This document shows, piece after piece, positions 19,904 through 30,238 of a stretch of 64,000 bases of DNA; positions within the stretch are counted from its first letter, which is position 1, and each line of letters starts with the position of its first letter. The translations under genes and the position numbers were made by a program. The DNA is taken from the NCBI GenBank assembly GCA_011317545.1, contig WUJK01000002.1:2108001-2172000 (forward strand), written 5' to 3'. The DNA is from Coniella vitis. Its lineage: Eukaryota; Ascomycota; Sordariomycetes; Diaporthales; Schizoparmaceae. The notes beneath the pieces are model-generated. The model was not told the origin of the DNA. It made no database searches and saw nothing but the letters and a program-made list of their open reading frames with translations.

Positions 19904-22812
19904 GGTGCCTTAACTTCGTGGACAATCGCAAAATTTTGGTCCTTGGTAGGCGCGACGAGTCTTCGAGCTTGGTGTTGTGCAACGGTGTTGTCGCAATTGG
20001 GGACGTCGGTGCAGTCCAACAAGTCTCCCGAGCGGGCGTGACGCAGAGGAAAAAGATTAGACGGCCCGAGGCGAGGCGCGCGAATCAATCTCTCAGCCAC
20101 AAGTGATCGAGTAACAGATCGGTAGATGATGCCAGAAAGGCTGGGCCGAGTTTCTCGAGTTGGTTTGGTTAGGTGAAAGGCTTTCCTTTAGCGGCTTTCG
20201 ATTTGGGTCCAATCTCAGTCTCCGCGGTCGGTTGTAAGCGTCATGCAGATATGATGTGTGTACCCTGCTAAGGCGTTCTGGCAAAAAGCGTAGCGACAGC
20301 GCAGGACGAGGTATCGACTGTTTCGTCGTCGCTGTTGGTAGTGACGTGGTGGTTGGATCTTTCTCAAGAGGTGGGCGGGCCGTCACTAAGATGGAAATGG
20401 CGTTGCCTTGAAGGAGATGATGGATGGAGGGGATCCAGAATAGAGTTGGCAGAAGGCCTTTTCCGGGGAGGAGCAGGCGGTTGAAGAGAAAAAAAAAAAG
20501 GGCCACCAGGCCCGGAAGATCCAGGACGACGCTGGTGCGGAGTCGGTGCGAGAAGGTGGCCTAGGTGGAGGAGAATGGGGCGAGCCCCACGCTAATCGTA
20601 ATTCTATGTACGTACTCACATTGTACGTCCGTGATACGGTCAGTGTGAATGGACAGGCGGGCAGGAAGTAAAGAGGGGAAAGGTGGTGCGAGTGGGCCTA
20701 CCATACCTAATTGGCACTGTGCTCTCAGGATCTTGAAGTAGCTACATAGTAGGTATATGGTATAGTAGCCGGCAAGCCAAGTCTGTCGCTACATACATAG
20801 TAGTATGAGTGCTCAAAGTGATGTATCGATTCCGCACCCCGCGCCGGAAACTGGCTAGGTTGATACAGTCATTGCTACAGTGCACGCACACACTGCTGTC
20901 TTCGGGCCTTTGTCTAGTTGAGCAGAAAAACCACCCCTGCCACGGGCCATGCATCGGTTTGGACTGTGACACGACCCGAGTCGCTGAGTCGCTGTGCCCA
21001 GAGCCCCACTATTCCACACCAGGCTACTGCCTGTACGTCCTGGCTACAGGGCCCTTTTGGTACATAGTATACTACAGTATTCGGCCCAAGGGCGTGCAGG
21101 GCTCGTCGCAGCGCTGTGCTCTTTCACGTCAGGCGGTCCGCTTCTCCTGGATATCTCCTTTTCCGCTGCAGCGTCTCGAGTTGATTTGCGCCCGGTGCTG
21201 ACGACGCCATGGACCCAGGTAACACATTTTTTTTGTCTGTTGCAATGGCGAGCTTTGATTTGAGGTAAGCTTACTGATGGGTTGCAGTACCATGATAGTG
21301 GAATGACAACAATATCAAACAAGCGAGACTGGTCCATCGTTGGATCTGACTTTTCCAACTGATGAAACGCCTCTCACCCGACCACCGCCCTCTTTCACAT
21401 TCTGCCCCGGTTGTCGCCATGCCCTTAGCCTAGTTGGGCTCGAAGCCCACGTCCCCTTGGTCTGGACCCCGTTGCCAGGCCACCACGGCAGCTCCTACTA
21501 TGTACTATGTACAAGCCATAGGGCGTATTGCGGCTTTCGTCTTCTTTTCTCCCTACTCTCCTAGTCTCCCGAGCGAGGCAATCATGTCATTGCATATAAA
21601 GTACAACACACGGCACACGTCTAGCCACATGTACACTTACCGCACAACCTCTGGTTGGATTGTACAATGGAAGCTAGGTACGGAGGATACTATTTGACTA
21701 TGTACTTTGTACTATAGTGTGCTGATGCATATTGGTGACAAGGTCAGCCTGCACGAGAGGTTGCTCACTTGTCATCTTCGTGCATCTGCCCGGACTTATT
21801 ACATGGTCCAGCTGCTTGCACGGAGGTGCCTCTTGCAGATTGCCGACTTTCAGGGTCCTGCTGTTGCTGAATACAGTACTCACGCCGAGAACTCCGGCAT
21901 GTATCTTGGACTGCATAGCAGGCCACCACTACCAGCATACCCAATTCAGAGATGAGTCTGGCACTGTCCCTACTCAATGGTCGGGGCGTCGGAGCTCGTT
22001 GACAGCCGCTGGAGTAGGCTGACCAAGATTTTGACGGCCTGCACCGGTACAGATCAGATACATTACGAAACCGTTCTATCCGCCCAGTCTTGAAAACACT
22101 GGCAAAAGAAAAGACTTGAAAACACGGCTCGCTAGCTTCAAGTGCCTCATTTTGCGCTGCTGGAACATTGGGAACAAAGGATGAAGCATAAGCCTGCATG
22201 ATTCTCTCTGCTTGTCTCTTCCCATAGGGTTCGACCGTGTACCGGTTCTGTTGACTATGTAGATGTTGGTTTGATCTAGCGAGCCTCTCCCTGCTGCACT
22301 GTGTCGCACCAAGGAAAAAGTCTGTAGAACAAAGGGCAGCTTAGAAATCCAAGTTTGACCCCTCACCGACTTCCATCAAACAAAGCATGCCATCGTGGTC
22401 GGTTCCCGAACGGATTACAAATTCGAGCTGCCAACAGAGCGCCAAGCCGAGGGGCCCGTGCTATTCGCTTCAGCATCACAAGTCCGCGGCTTACTGCAAG
22501 TATCCTAGTGTCATGCCCCAGTTTCGCATTATGTAATCCTGGGGGCGCTTGCACCGTTCTAGCAAATGCCGAATACGCCCCGACTTGCTTATCTGTCCGT
22601 CTGTTTACTGATAAGCATTTGTCGGATGACGGCGAGGGTCGCGTCGACGCGTCTCCCATAACGGCGGACATCGCCAAACCCCACCCTGCCTACAATACCT
22701 GGGACAGCCTTTTGATTGGTCCATGGCTTCCAATGGACCAGAAGCGATGCCATAATATCTTCCAACTGGTATACGACCACACCTACTTTGTTGCACTCCT
22801 GCCTGCGTCGCC
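19904..22812. other. Divergent intergenic region (bZIP / Chl4)
   Basis: About 2.9 kb containing the bZIP promoter and leader, then spacer, then the Chl4 promoter. An A10 run is near 20491. CATAGTA/TACTATG motifs lie at 20745, 20796, 21063 and twice in tandem at 21498-21510. No frame here shows family motifs. Confidence 0.55.
20126..20135. promoter_or_regulatory. Candidate CYS-3 binding site upstream of the bZIP gene
   Basis: ATGATGCCAG matches nine of ten positions of the palindromic CYS-3 consensus ATGRYRYCAT as I recall it. It is about 223 nt upstream of the bZIP start codon. CYS-3 autoregulation is known in Neurospora. A single 9/10 match in about 700 nt could occur by chance. Confidence 0.3.
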
Positions 22813-24432
22813 ATGGCGCGCATTTCCATCCCAACCACCGGCCGCCTGCCTTCCACTCTACGCCTGAACCCATCCAATCCAGCCATCGTCAAGGTTCTCA
22901 ACCGTCTTACCCGATCTTCACTGCTCACCGTCGTCCTCGACTGGTTGAGTGATGACAACGCCCCCCTCTGTACACCTCACCTCCGCCAAGTAGACGACGA
23001 CAACGACAACGACGATGACGACCCCGATCCAGCAGACCTCTACCCGCCCGAGTCCTCCCTCGAGGACTTGCGCGATCTATACGCCAAGATGCATACGCGC
23101 AAAGGTTCCAAGCGCGAAGTCATCGACCGCATCTGCGACGGCGACTGGCGCCACGGCTTAACGCTTCATCAGCTCTCCATGGCCGACCTGCAGCACCTCT
23201 ACGACCATCCGACCTCGCTCCCATGGAGCGCCTACCGCGTTGTCGCGCTCAAGACACCCACGCCGCAACAGGCACAGGCTGCGCAAGAAGGCAGGGCCGG
23301 TTCCTCTTCGCTCAAGGTCTATGCCGAATCGCTTGTGGTGCCGCGCTTCCACCCGTCGACGTTTGTGCAGAATCTGCAGGCTCAGGTGTTGCCGGATGTT
23401 AAAGCGCATTACAGCTTTGACCGACCCAAGGATATGGCGTTGCTATTGTTGAGGATCTTCATACTTGACTCTCCGTATAACACCGACCTGGCTACAGCAG
23501 CCGAGGTGGGCAGGGCGCGCGCAAGTGCGGCAGATGCGAGCAGGACTGTCTACATAGCGTTTCCAGATGGTGCACCGTACTTGTATATGAGCAAGTCACA
23601 GACTATTGGACCCTCCACGGCTAGTGAAACAAAAAGCCTGCGGGCGCTCGTTGTGGAGGGTATACCCAAGGCTCTCTCACGGCCAAGGGAGAGGGTCGCA
23701 TTGAAACCCACCAAGTTGACAACCAGGAATCTGCGCGAGCTTCTGCATCGAAGAGGATCCGGTAGAACGAATACGGCCGGTGGCGGCTGGAGTATCTACT
23801 CGAACGAGACTATCAAAGAGAGCCCGCTAGATGCGGTACTGCCTACTCCACCATTGAGCGAGGATGAGCAGACGCCTGGTTACAAGAAATCATTGTCAGA
23901 AAGGAACCAAGAACAATACAAAGAAACAACAGCTGGGAGGAGGAAGCGTTACGCTTCGCCAGAGACACAAAGAGAAGAGCACATGCGAAAAAAGTCAAAG
24001 CTTGTCGCGCAAGCAAGGTTTGGCGACTCGGCGAAGGCTGATGACGGAAGAGGCGTGGAACGAGTGGACATTGTCATCAATGACCCATTTCTGGCAAATG
24101 AAGCTCCGCGGGATGCTGATGCTGAGGGAAATGCTATACCAGAGAACATCAGAGATGCATCGTCAGATCCGGATCGCAGACCGCAAAATGACAGCGGTGG
24201 TGGCTCTGAAGGAGAGCAACAAGATGATGATGGCGGCAGCGCTGCGGTATGGCGTCCAAGTGTCAAGCTAACCTTCCATGGAACACATGTATTTGCAGGT
24301 ATCCGCCAGCTTGTCGAGGCGGGCATAATACAAGGCGAAAAGATGCCTGGCTGGATGACGGGAGAAGAGGGTGTGACCATTGGTGCCGTGCGCCATGGTC
24401 GGATTACAGGCCACCATGGCTCTGGCATGTAG
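22813..24432 (+). CDS. Kinetochore protein Chl4/Mis15 (CENP-N family)
   Basis: This is an intronless 539-aa frame starting at the ATG in GTCGCCATGG context. The first 60 residues (LNPSNPAIVKVLNRLTRSSL then LLTVVLDWLSD) match the start of fungal Chl4/Mis15 proteins, followed by an acidic Asp-rich spacer. Around residues 75-160, YPPESSLEDLRDLYAKM with KGSKREVIDRICDGDWRHGL and MADLQHLYDHPTSLPWSAYR is the characteristic CENP-N/Chl4 N-terminal domain. Residues about 330-480 are polar and probably disordered, with basic stretches. The extreme C-terminus (WRPSVKLTFHGTHVFAGIRQ, then LVEAGII) is the conserved dimerisation segment. In yeasts the protein pairs with Iml3/CENP-L and binds CENP-A nucleosomes within the CCAN/Ctf19 complex. 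Its 3' end converges on the TatD gene with only 197 nt between stops. Confidence 0.87.
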   Translation: MARISIPTTGRLPSTLRLNPSNPAIVKVLNRLTRSSLLTVVLDWLSDDNAPLCTPHLRQVDDDNDNDDDDPDPADLYPPESSLEDLRDLYAKMHTRKGSKREVIDRICDGDWRHGLTLHQLSMADLQHLYDHPTSLPWSAYRVVALKTPTPQQAQAAQEGRAGSSSLKVYAESLVVPRFHPSTFVQNLQAQVLPDVKAHYSFDRPKDMALLLLRIFILDSPYNTDLATAAEVGRARASAADASRTVYIAFPDGAPYLYMSKSQTIGPSTASETKSLRALVVEGIPKALSRPRERVALKPTKLTTRNLRELLHRRGSGRTNTAGGGWSIYSNETIKESPLDAVLPTPPLSEDEQTPGYKKSLSERNQEQYKETTAGRRKRYASPETQREEHMRKKSKLVAQARFGDSAKADDGRGVERVDIVINDPFLANEAPRDADAEGNAIPENIRDASSDPDRRPQNDSGGGSEGEQQDDDGGSAAVWRPSVKLTFHGTHVFAGIRQLVEAGIIQGEKMPGWMTGEEGVTIGAVRHGRITGHHGSGM

Positions 24433-24629
24433 TCTATTGCTCGCTGTACCGAGGATGTGGGATGAAGAACTCATTAAAGAGGTCGCCAGTCATGCTTGTC
24501 TTGTGATTGTCTGTCTATAAGTTGGGCAGCCCAACTAGCCACATCCTTCAGATCTATCCTTCTATCTCGCAGTCGCTATGCTGAACAGTCCAATAAGTAG
24601 CAGTAACAACAAAGCACCCGCTACACTTT

Positions 24630-26189
24630 TTACGAATCATCCAACCCCCCAAAGACCTTGGTCGTATTCGCCCACGCTGCCTCACACACTTCTTCTACCG
24701 TAACGCCCTTGATTCCCGCCACGATCTTGGCGACGCGATCAATGAGGCAGGGCTCATTGCGGCCCTTAACCATGGCACCCTCAATCCACTTTTCCTTCTT
24801 GACCGTCTTGAAGCGCTCAATCACTTCGGGCTCTTTCTTTAGAGGTTTCTTGGTTGACTGTTGTTGTGGCTGTTTGGGCTTCTTGGGGAAGCGTCTCTTA
24901 GTGGTGGCGTTATCTGCGTTGCCATTTTCTGTAGGGGGAACGTCACTGTCTGTTTTGGGTGTGTTGGTTCCGCTGCTGGCGACGTCTTGTTGAGGTTGAG
25001 GTTGAGGTTGGGCTAGTGCTAGGGCTTGGGCTTGAGCTTGAGCTTCAACCTGAGCCTGAGCTTCAATCTCCTTCTTATCCATTTCCACAAGATACTTCCA
25101 TCCTTCGTGTGTGGGCCTGACCTCACACCACGGCCCATCCGTCTCAATCATGAGTCTGTCCATTCTAACAGCCTTCACAACCTCACAGTTTTCAGCAGTC
25201 TTGAAGCTGCAACCATTGAGACCAATGTACAGTCCCAAGTCCATCAGCTCCTTCATCTCCTCGATCGTACCCGTGAAGCTGTGCACGACGCCGCCACGCT
25301 CAAGGCGCTCGAGGCGCGAACCAAAAGCATCCTGCAGACAGGCGACAAATTCCCGATGGGCGGCCCGGCTGTGCAAGAAAAGCGGCAGTTGTGGGGTCAA
25401 TTCCGCGGCAAGGCTGAGCTGGGCTTTGAACGAGTGCAACTGGAGAGCACGCGAGCAGTAGTGCAAGCGGTCGTAGTCGAGGCCAAATTCGCCAAAGGCA
25501 ACGAGCGGCGATGGGCTTGCACTACCAGCCGCTGTCATGAGGGTGCGCAGGCTGGCAATGATGTCTGCTGTCTTGACTGGGTCGGTGGTCTGGTTGTCTG
25601 GGATGGGGGCGTCAGGGTCCGGGTCACAGGCTGGCGTGTGCTCTGCTTCCTCGAAGTCGCTGTCGCTGTTGTGCGAAGATGGGTTGGCTGCGTCGAAGAT
25701 GGCAGAGGAGCAGGGGTGGATTCCTGCCGTGGTGTAGACGGTCCCAGCTGGAGAAGAGTGTCAGTATCAAATACGTAATACAGCAGACATAATACAAGTC
25801 ACTCACGGTATTGCTTGGCTATTCTCAAAGCATCCTTGGAACTTTTGAAGCTGGAGCCCGTTACAATGAGCTTTGTGCAGCCCACCTGCCGGGCTCGGCC
25901 AACAACACCTGCGAGATCGTCGTCATGTCGCTGCTTGCCATTGTATACGCCACGGAAAATGGGATCGGCCAGGTTGATGCCAATCTGAGTCCGGGTCAGG
26001 TCATTGTCAGTTGAGCTTCTAAATCCGCAACCATGAGGATTTACGGAGCGAGAGGCAGGTGGGGGGGGGGGGCGAGGAGGTGAGGGACTTTCGTGAAAGA
26101 AAACGTACATCTATATATCGCGGCTTGTAGTCAGTCGGCGTTACGTTTGGCTCCGCTTCGGCATCTCGGGCTGTGGTGGAGGAAGGCAT
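24630..26189 (-). CDS. TatD-family metal-dependent deoxyribonuclease
   Basis: Exons are 26189-26109, 25984-25807 and 25747-24630 (introns GTACGT...CTCAG, phase 0, and GTGAGT...TCCAG, phase 1), giving 458 aa. TatD motifs appear in order: GINLADPIFRGVYNGKQRH near residue 28, KLIVTGSSF, TTAGIHPCS (metal-ligand His), VAFGEFGLDY (catalytic Glu), LFLHSRAA, GGVVHSFTGT, and LMIETDGPW (metal-ligand Asp). These eukaryotic TIM-barrel nucleases are 3'-5' exonucleases linked to DNA repair and apoptotic DNA degradation. A low-complexity Gln/Ala/Pro and Lys-rich insertion of about 90 residues splits the barrel from its last segment (VAKIVAGIKGVTVEEVCEAA). An in-frame ATG at 26345 would add 52 residues that could be a mitochondrial presequence. 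The start at 26189 is chosen because the conserved part begins close after it. Confidence 0.88.
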
Positions 26190-27263
26190 CCTGGCAGAAT
26201 TGCTAAATGCCGATATGTTGTGGAAGAAGATCGGGGATATGCGCGTATAGTTGTTGGGTGGCACGCAATTGTTGAAGGTGGTGGTCAGGGACCGTAACCC
26301 GAACCTGAAGTGCAATATCTTCGTTTCAACCAGTCCCACGAGCATGCTACTTGCCTCAACAGACGAGCTCGTTGTTATATACTTTGGCGAAGTGAGAAGA
26401 AATACGCAAAGACACAAATCAGCCTCTGACTCATTTCATCAACCTGCGCAATTGAGGCCAAAGCCTCCCGTTCAACCTCCTCGATCGTGATGCTCAATGC
26501 GTCTCAATCTACGAGATGATACAGGTGAGAATGCAGATTGAGGCCAAACGTCGCAAGGCGGACTTGCAATGTCAAATACCGGCGTTGTGGATTTAAAGGT
26601 TTCGTTATTGCTACAACATATGGTATCTATTAGGTAATCAAGCTGTCGGGACTACTATCCAATGACTTTTTAATAAAACGATGTCGGCGACGGCGCTCGG
26701 CGCGGCGCAGCCCTGCAGTGAGGGGCGGTCCCCTCTGCACGCGGTTCAAACTTGGGGTGGAGTGAGTTGCACTGTATTTTCTCGTCCCGGCGCTATGGAC
26801 TGGCGTGCACAGGCCAGTCAACAGTCACGGTCGCGCTTCTCAAAAGTGCATGGGTAGGTTTTAGGCTGCATGGGCCTGGGCCTGCTGCACACGACAACAA
26901 GGCGCGCTTTTGACGGAGGATGCGACGCGTTCCCAGTGAAAGTGGGCGCCGCACTTAAATTCTGCTGAATCGCAAACGCGCATTCCTGGCATTCTCCCTC
27001 TCAACTTTGCACACCAAACACCAGCACTGAACCCCCGTATTCCAGCACTCAACCTCAAGGAGACTTGGAAAGATTTCTTGTGACAATCGTTTTGCTTCTG
27101 CCAGTCCAGCCATCAACTATCAGAACCAAGTCGACTTTCTAAGGCTTTGTCGTTTGTTTCCGACTCTGCCGTGTGTCACGGCCGACGGACTTGTGCCCCT
27201 CCTTTTTGTGCTCAGGTCTTGTTTTCTCCTCGCGTCCACATTCAATTACCACATCGAGACAAG
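26190..27263. other. Divergent promoter region between TatD gene and RNR1
   Basis: About 1.07 kb separates the two start codons. It includes a G10 run near 26060 within the first TatD intron boundary region, an MCB hexamer at 26925-26930, an AAACGCGCA near-match at about 26974, and GGCGCGCTTTT at about 26901, which resembles E2F/MBF sites. A pyrimidine-rich leader precedes the RNR1 start. Confidence 0.6.
26925..26930. promoter_or_regulatory. MCB box (ACGCGT) upstream of RNR1
   Basis: An exact ACGCGT palindrome lies about 334 nt before the RNR1 start. MBF binds this element upstream of yeast RNR1 and other G1/S genes. A GGCGCGC element and an AAACGCG element lie within 50 nt on either side, supporting a real cell-cycle promoter. 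Confidence 0.6.
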
Positions 27264-30238
27264 ATGTTCGTCAGAAAGAGAGGCAAGTAAACGTCCAAGT
27301 CACCTAGCCCTGGTTCTCAGTTTTGCCAGCACATGTTCTGTTAACACACGATGTAGATGGACGCCAGGAGCGTGTCCAATTTGACAAGATCACGGCACGT
27401 GTATCGAGGCTATGTTACGGTCTCGATGCTCAGCATGTCGACCCCGTCAAGATCACCCAGAAGGTCATCAGCGGTGTCTATGGTGGCGTTACTACAGTCC
27501 AGCTGGACGACTTGGTCCGTACAATTTCCTCTCGCATCGTGTCGCGTCAAATCCCTCCTCCAAGCTGACAAAACCGCGTCGTCCTTAGGCTGCCGAGACT
27601 GCCGCATACATGACTGTGACCCACCCAGACTATGCCCTTCTTGCGGCACGTATTGCTGTCTCCAACCTCCACAAGCAGACCAAGAAGCAATGGTCCTCTG
27701 TCGTGAGCGACCTGTACCACTACATCAACCCCAGGAACAATCGTCCGTCGCCCATGATCTCCCAAGAGACCTACGATTGTGTGATGCGCCACAAGGAGGA
27801 GTTCGACTCTGCCATTGTCTATGACAGAGATTACCAATACCAATACTTCGGTTTCAAGACCCTGGAGCGGTCATACCTCCTCAAGCTCAACGGTAAAGTT
27901 GTTGAGCGGCCACAGCACATGCTGATGCGTGTTGCTGTTGGCATTTGGGGTGACAACGTGGAAAGAGTCCTCGAGACCTACAATTACATGTCCAACAAGT
28001 TCTTTACACACGCCTCACCTACTCTCTTCAATGCTGGCACACCTCAGGCTCAGCTGTCCTCATGCTTCCTCGTCGACATGAAGGAGGACAGCATTGAGGG
28101 TATCTACGATACTCTCAAGACCTGCGCCATGATTTCCAAAATGGCCGGAGGCATCGGTCTCAATGTTCACCGTATCCGTGCAACTGGTTCTTATATCGCT
28201 GGTACCAACGGCACGTCCAACGGCATTATTCCCATGCTCCGTGTCTTCAACAACACTGCCCGTTACGTTGACCAGGGTGGAAACAAGCGCCCTGGTGCTT
28301 TCGCCATCTATCTAGAGCCATGGCACGCTGATGTCTTTGAGTTCCTCGACCTGCGCAAGAACCACGGAAAGGAAGAAGTCCGTGCTCGTGATCTTTTCCT
28401 TGCCCTCTGGATCCCTGATCTGTTCATGAAGCGCGTCGAGAAGAACGGTGACTGGACACTCATGTGCCCCAACGAGTGCCCAGGCTTGGCCGACTGCTAT
28501 GGTGAGGAGTTTGAGGCCCTGTACGAGAAGTATGAGCGAGAGGGTCGTGGCCAAAAGACCATGAAGGCCCAGAAGCTCTGGTATGCCATCCTTGAGGCCC
28601 AGACCGAGACTGGCAATCCCTTTATGCTGTACAAGGACCACGCCAACCGCAAGAGCAACCAAAAGAATCTGGGCACAATTCGCAGCTCCAACCTCTGCAC
28701 TGAGATCATCGAGTACTCCGCTCCTGATGAGGTTGCTGTCTGTAATTTGGCCTCCATTGCTCTGCCACAATTTGTCGACTACGAGAACGAGTGCTACAAC
28801 TTCCAGTTGCTGCACGATGTTACTCAGGTTGTCGTCCGCAACTTGAACAAGATCATTGATGTCAACCACTACCCTGTCCCAGAGGCCCGCAACAGCAACA
28901 TGCGCCACCGACCCATTGGAGTTGGTGTTCAGGGCTTGGCCGATGCTTTCTTGGCTCTCCGCATGCCATTCGAGTCTCCCGAGGCCCGTCAGCTGAACAA
29001 GCAGATTTTCGAAACCATCTACCACGCTGCCCTGACTGCCTCGTGTGACATTGCCAAGGTTGAAGGCACCTACTCTTCCTACGAAGGCTCTCCCGTCTCG
29101 CAGGGTATCCTGCAATACGACATGTGGAATGTCACTCCTTCTGATCTCTGGGACTGGGATGCCCTCAAGGCCGAGATCAAACAGCACGGTATCCGCAACA
29201 GTCTGTTGATGGCACCCATGCCTACCGCCTCGACCTCACAGATCTTGGGTAACAATGAGTGCTTTGAGCCCTATACTTCCAACATTTACCAGCGCCGTGT
29301 GCTTGCTGGTGAATTCCAGGTAGTCAACCCATGGCTCCTCAAGGACTTGGTACAATGTGGCCTGTGGTCCGAGGACCTCAAGAACCGCATCATTGCCGAG
29401 GACGGTTCTATCCAGAACATTCGTAGCATTCCGGATGATATCAAGGCTCTCTACAAGACTGTCTGGGAAATTTCCCAGAGAACCATTGTCCAGATGTCTG
29501 CCGACCGTGGTGCCTTTATCGACCAGTCTCAGTCGCTCAACATCCACATGCGTGAGCCGTCTATGGGCAAGATTACTAGCATGCACTTCACCGGCTGGAA
29601 GCTTGGTCTCAAGACTGGCATGTACTACCTCCGCACTCAGGCGGCAGCGGCGCCTATCCAGTTCACCGTCGACCAGCAAGCCTTGAAGGTCCAAGAGCAG
29701 GCTGGTGTGAAGCACAGCGGCCTGGGCAAACGTGCGCCTCCGGCTGGCTATTACTCGCCAACGTCTCTCGTTCGCCCAATGCACGCTACCAAAGAGACGT
29801 CTTCTGACGGCGGCAACACCATGAGCAGCAACGGCATCCCTACTCCTTCCATGACCCCAAACGCCACGTCTCCTCAACTGGCTCCGGTTGTTGACAAGGA
29901 GGCGGCCGCACGTGTCATGGCGGCGCCTTCCAAGCCAAGAGAGGTACCCTTCAAGGCCGACCAGGCTGAGGCTGAGAGCCCCAAGACTTTGCCTGTCGAG
30001 CCTTCTGGGGAGAAGCCTGCTGAAGAATCTCTGCCTGAGCCGGCTGTCGACGGCAACACGCGCGAAGGACAGACCGAGGACAAGGATGGTGACAGCAAGG
30101 AGCGGGAGATGGACATATACTCGGAGGCGGTTCTTGCTTGTAAGTGATTCCGAATAGTGCTTCCCCCGACTAGTCACTGACATTCCTATTACAGGCAGCA
30201 TTGAAAATCCCGAAGCATGTGTCATGTGCAGCGGTTAG
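27264..30238 (+). CDS. RNR1: Ribonucleoside-diphosphate reductase large subunit
   Basis: Exons are 27264-27282, 27357-27514, 27589-30139 and 30195-30238, giving 923 aa. The enzyme reduces NDPs to dNDPs with the small subunit and sets dNTP supply in the cytosol. The N-terminal ATP cone (MFVRKRDGRQERVQFDKITA) follows a 19-nt first exon whose intron begins with GC. The catalytic core keeps the disulfide cysteine C218 (LSSCFLVDM), the NLCTEI motif with the thiyl-radical cysteine, and the partner cysteine in AVCNLASIALP. The substrate loop GVGVQGLADAF and the dimer region PMPTASTSQILGNNE are present. A roughly 140-residue Ser/Thr/Pro/Glu-rich linker leads to the mobile tail ending CVMCSG, encoded by the last small exon. 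Intron 2 (27515-27588) uses a weak donor GTCCGT but gives exactly the conserved junction QLDDL-AAETAAYM. An MCB box in the promoter suggests G1/S regulation. Confidence 0.96.

Noticed and set aside
22355..22867. 170-codon plus frame overlapping the Chl4 start
   Set aside because: A different frame from Chl4, ending just inside it; no family features.
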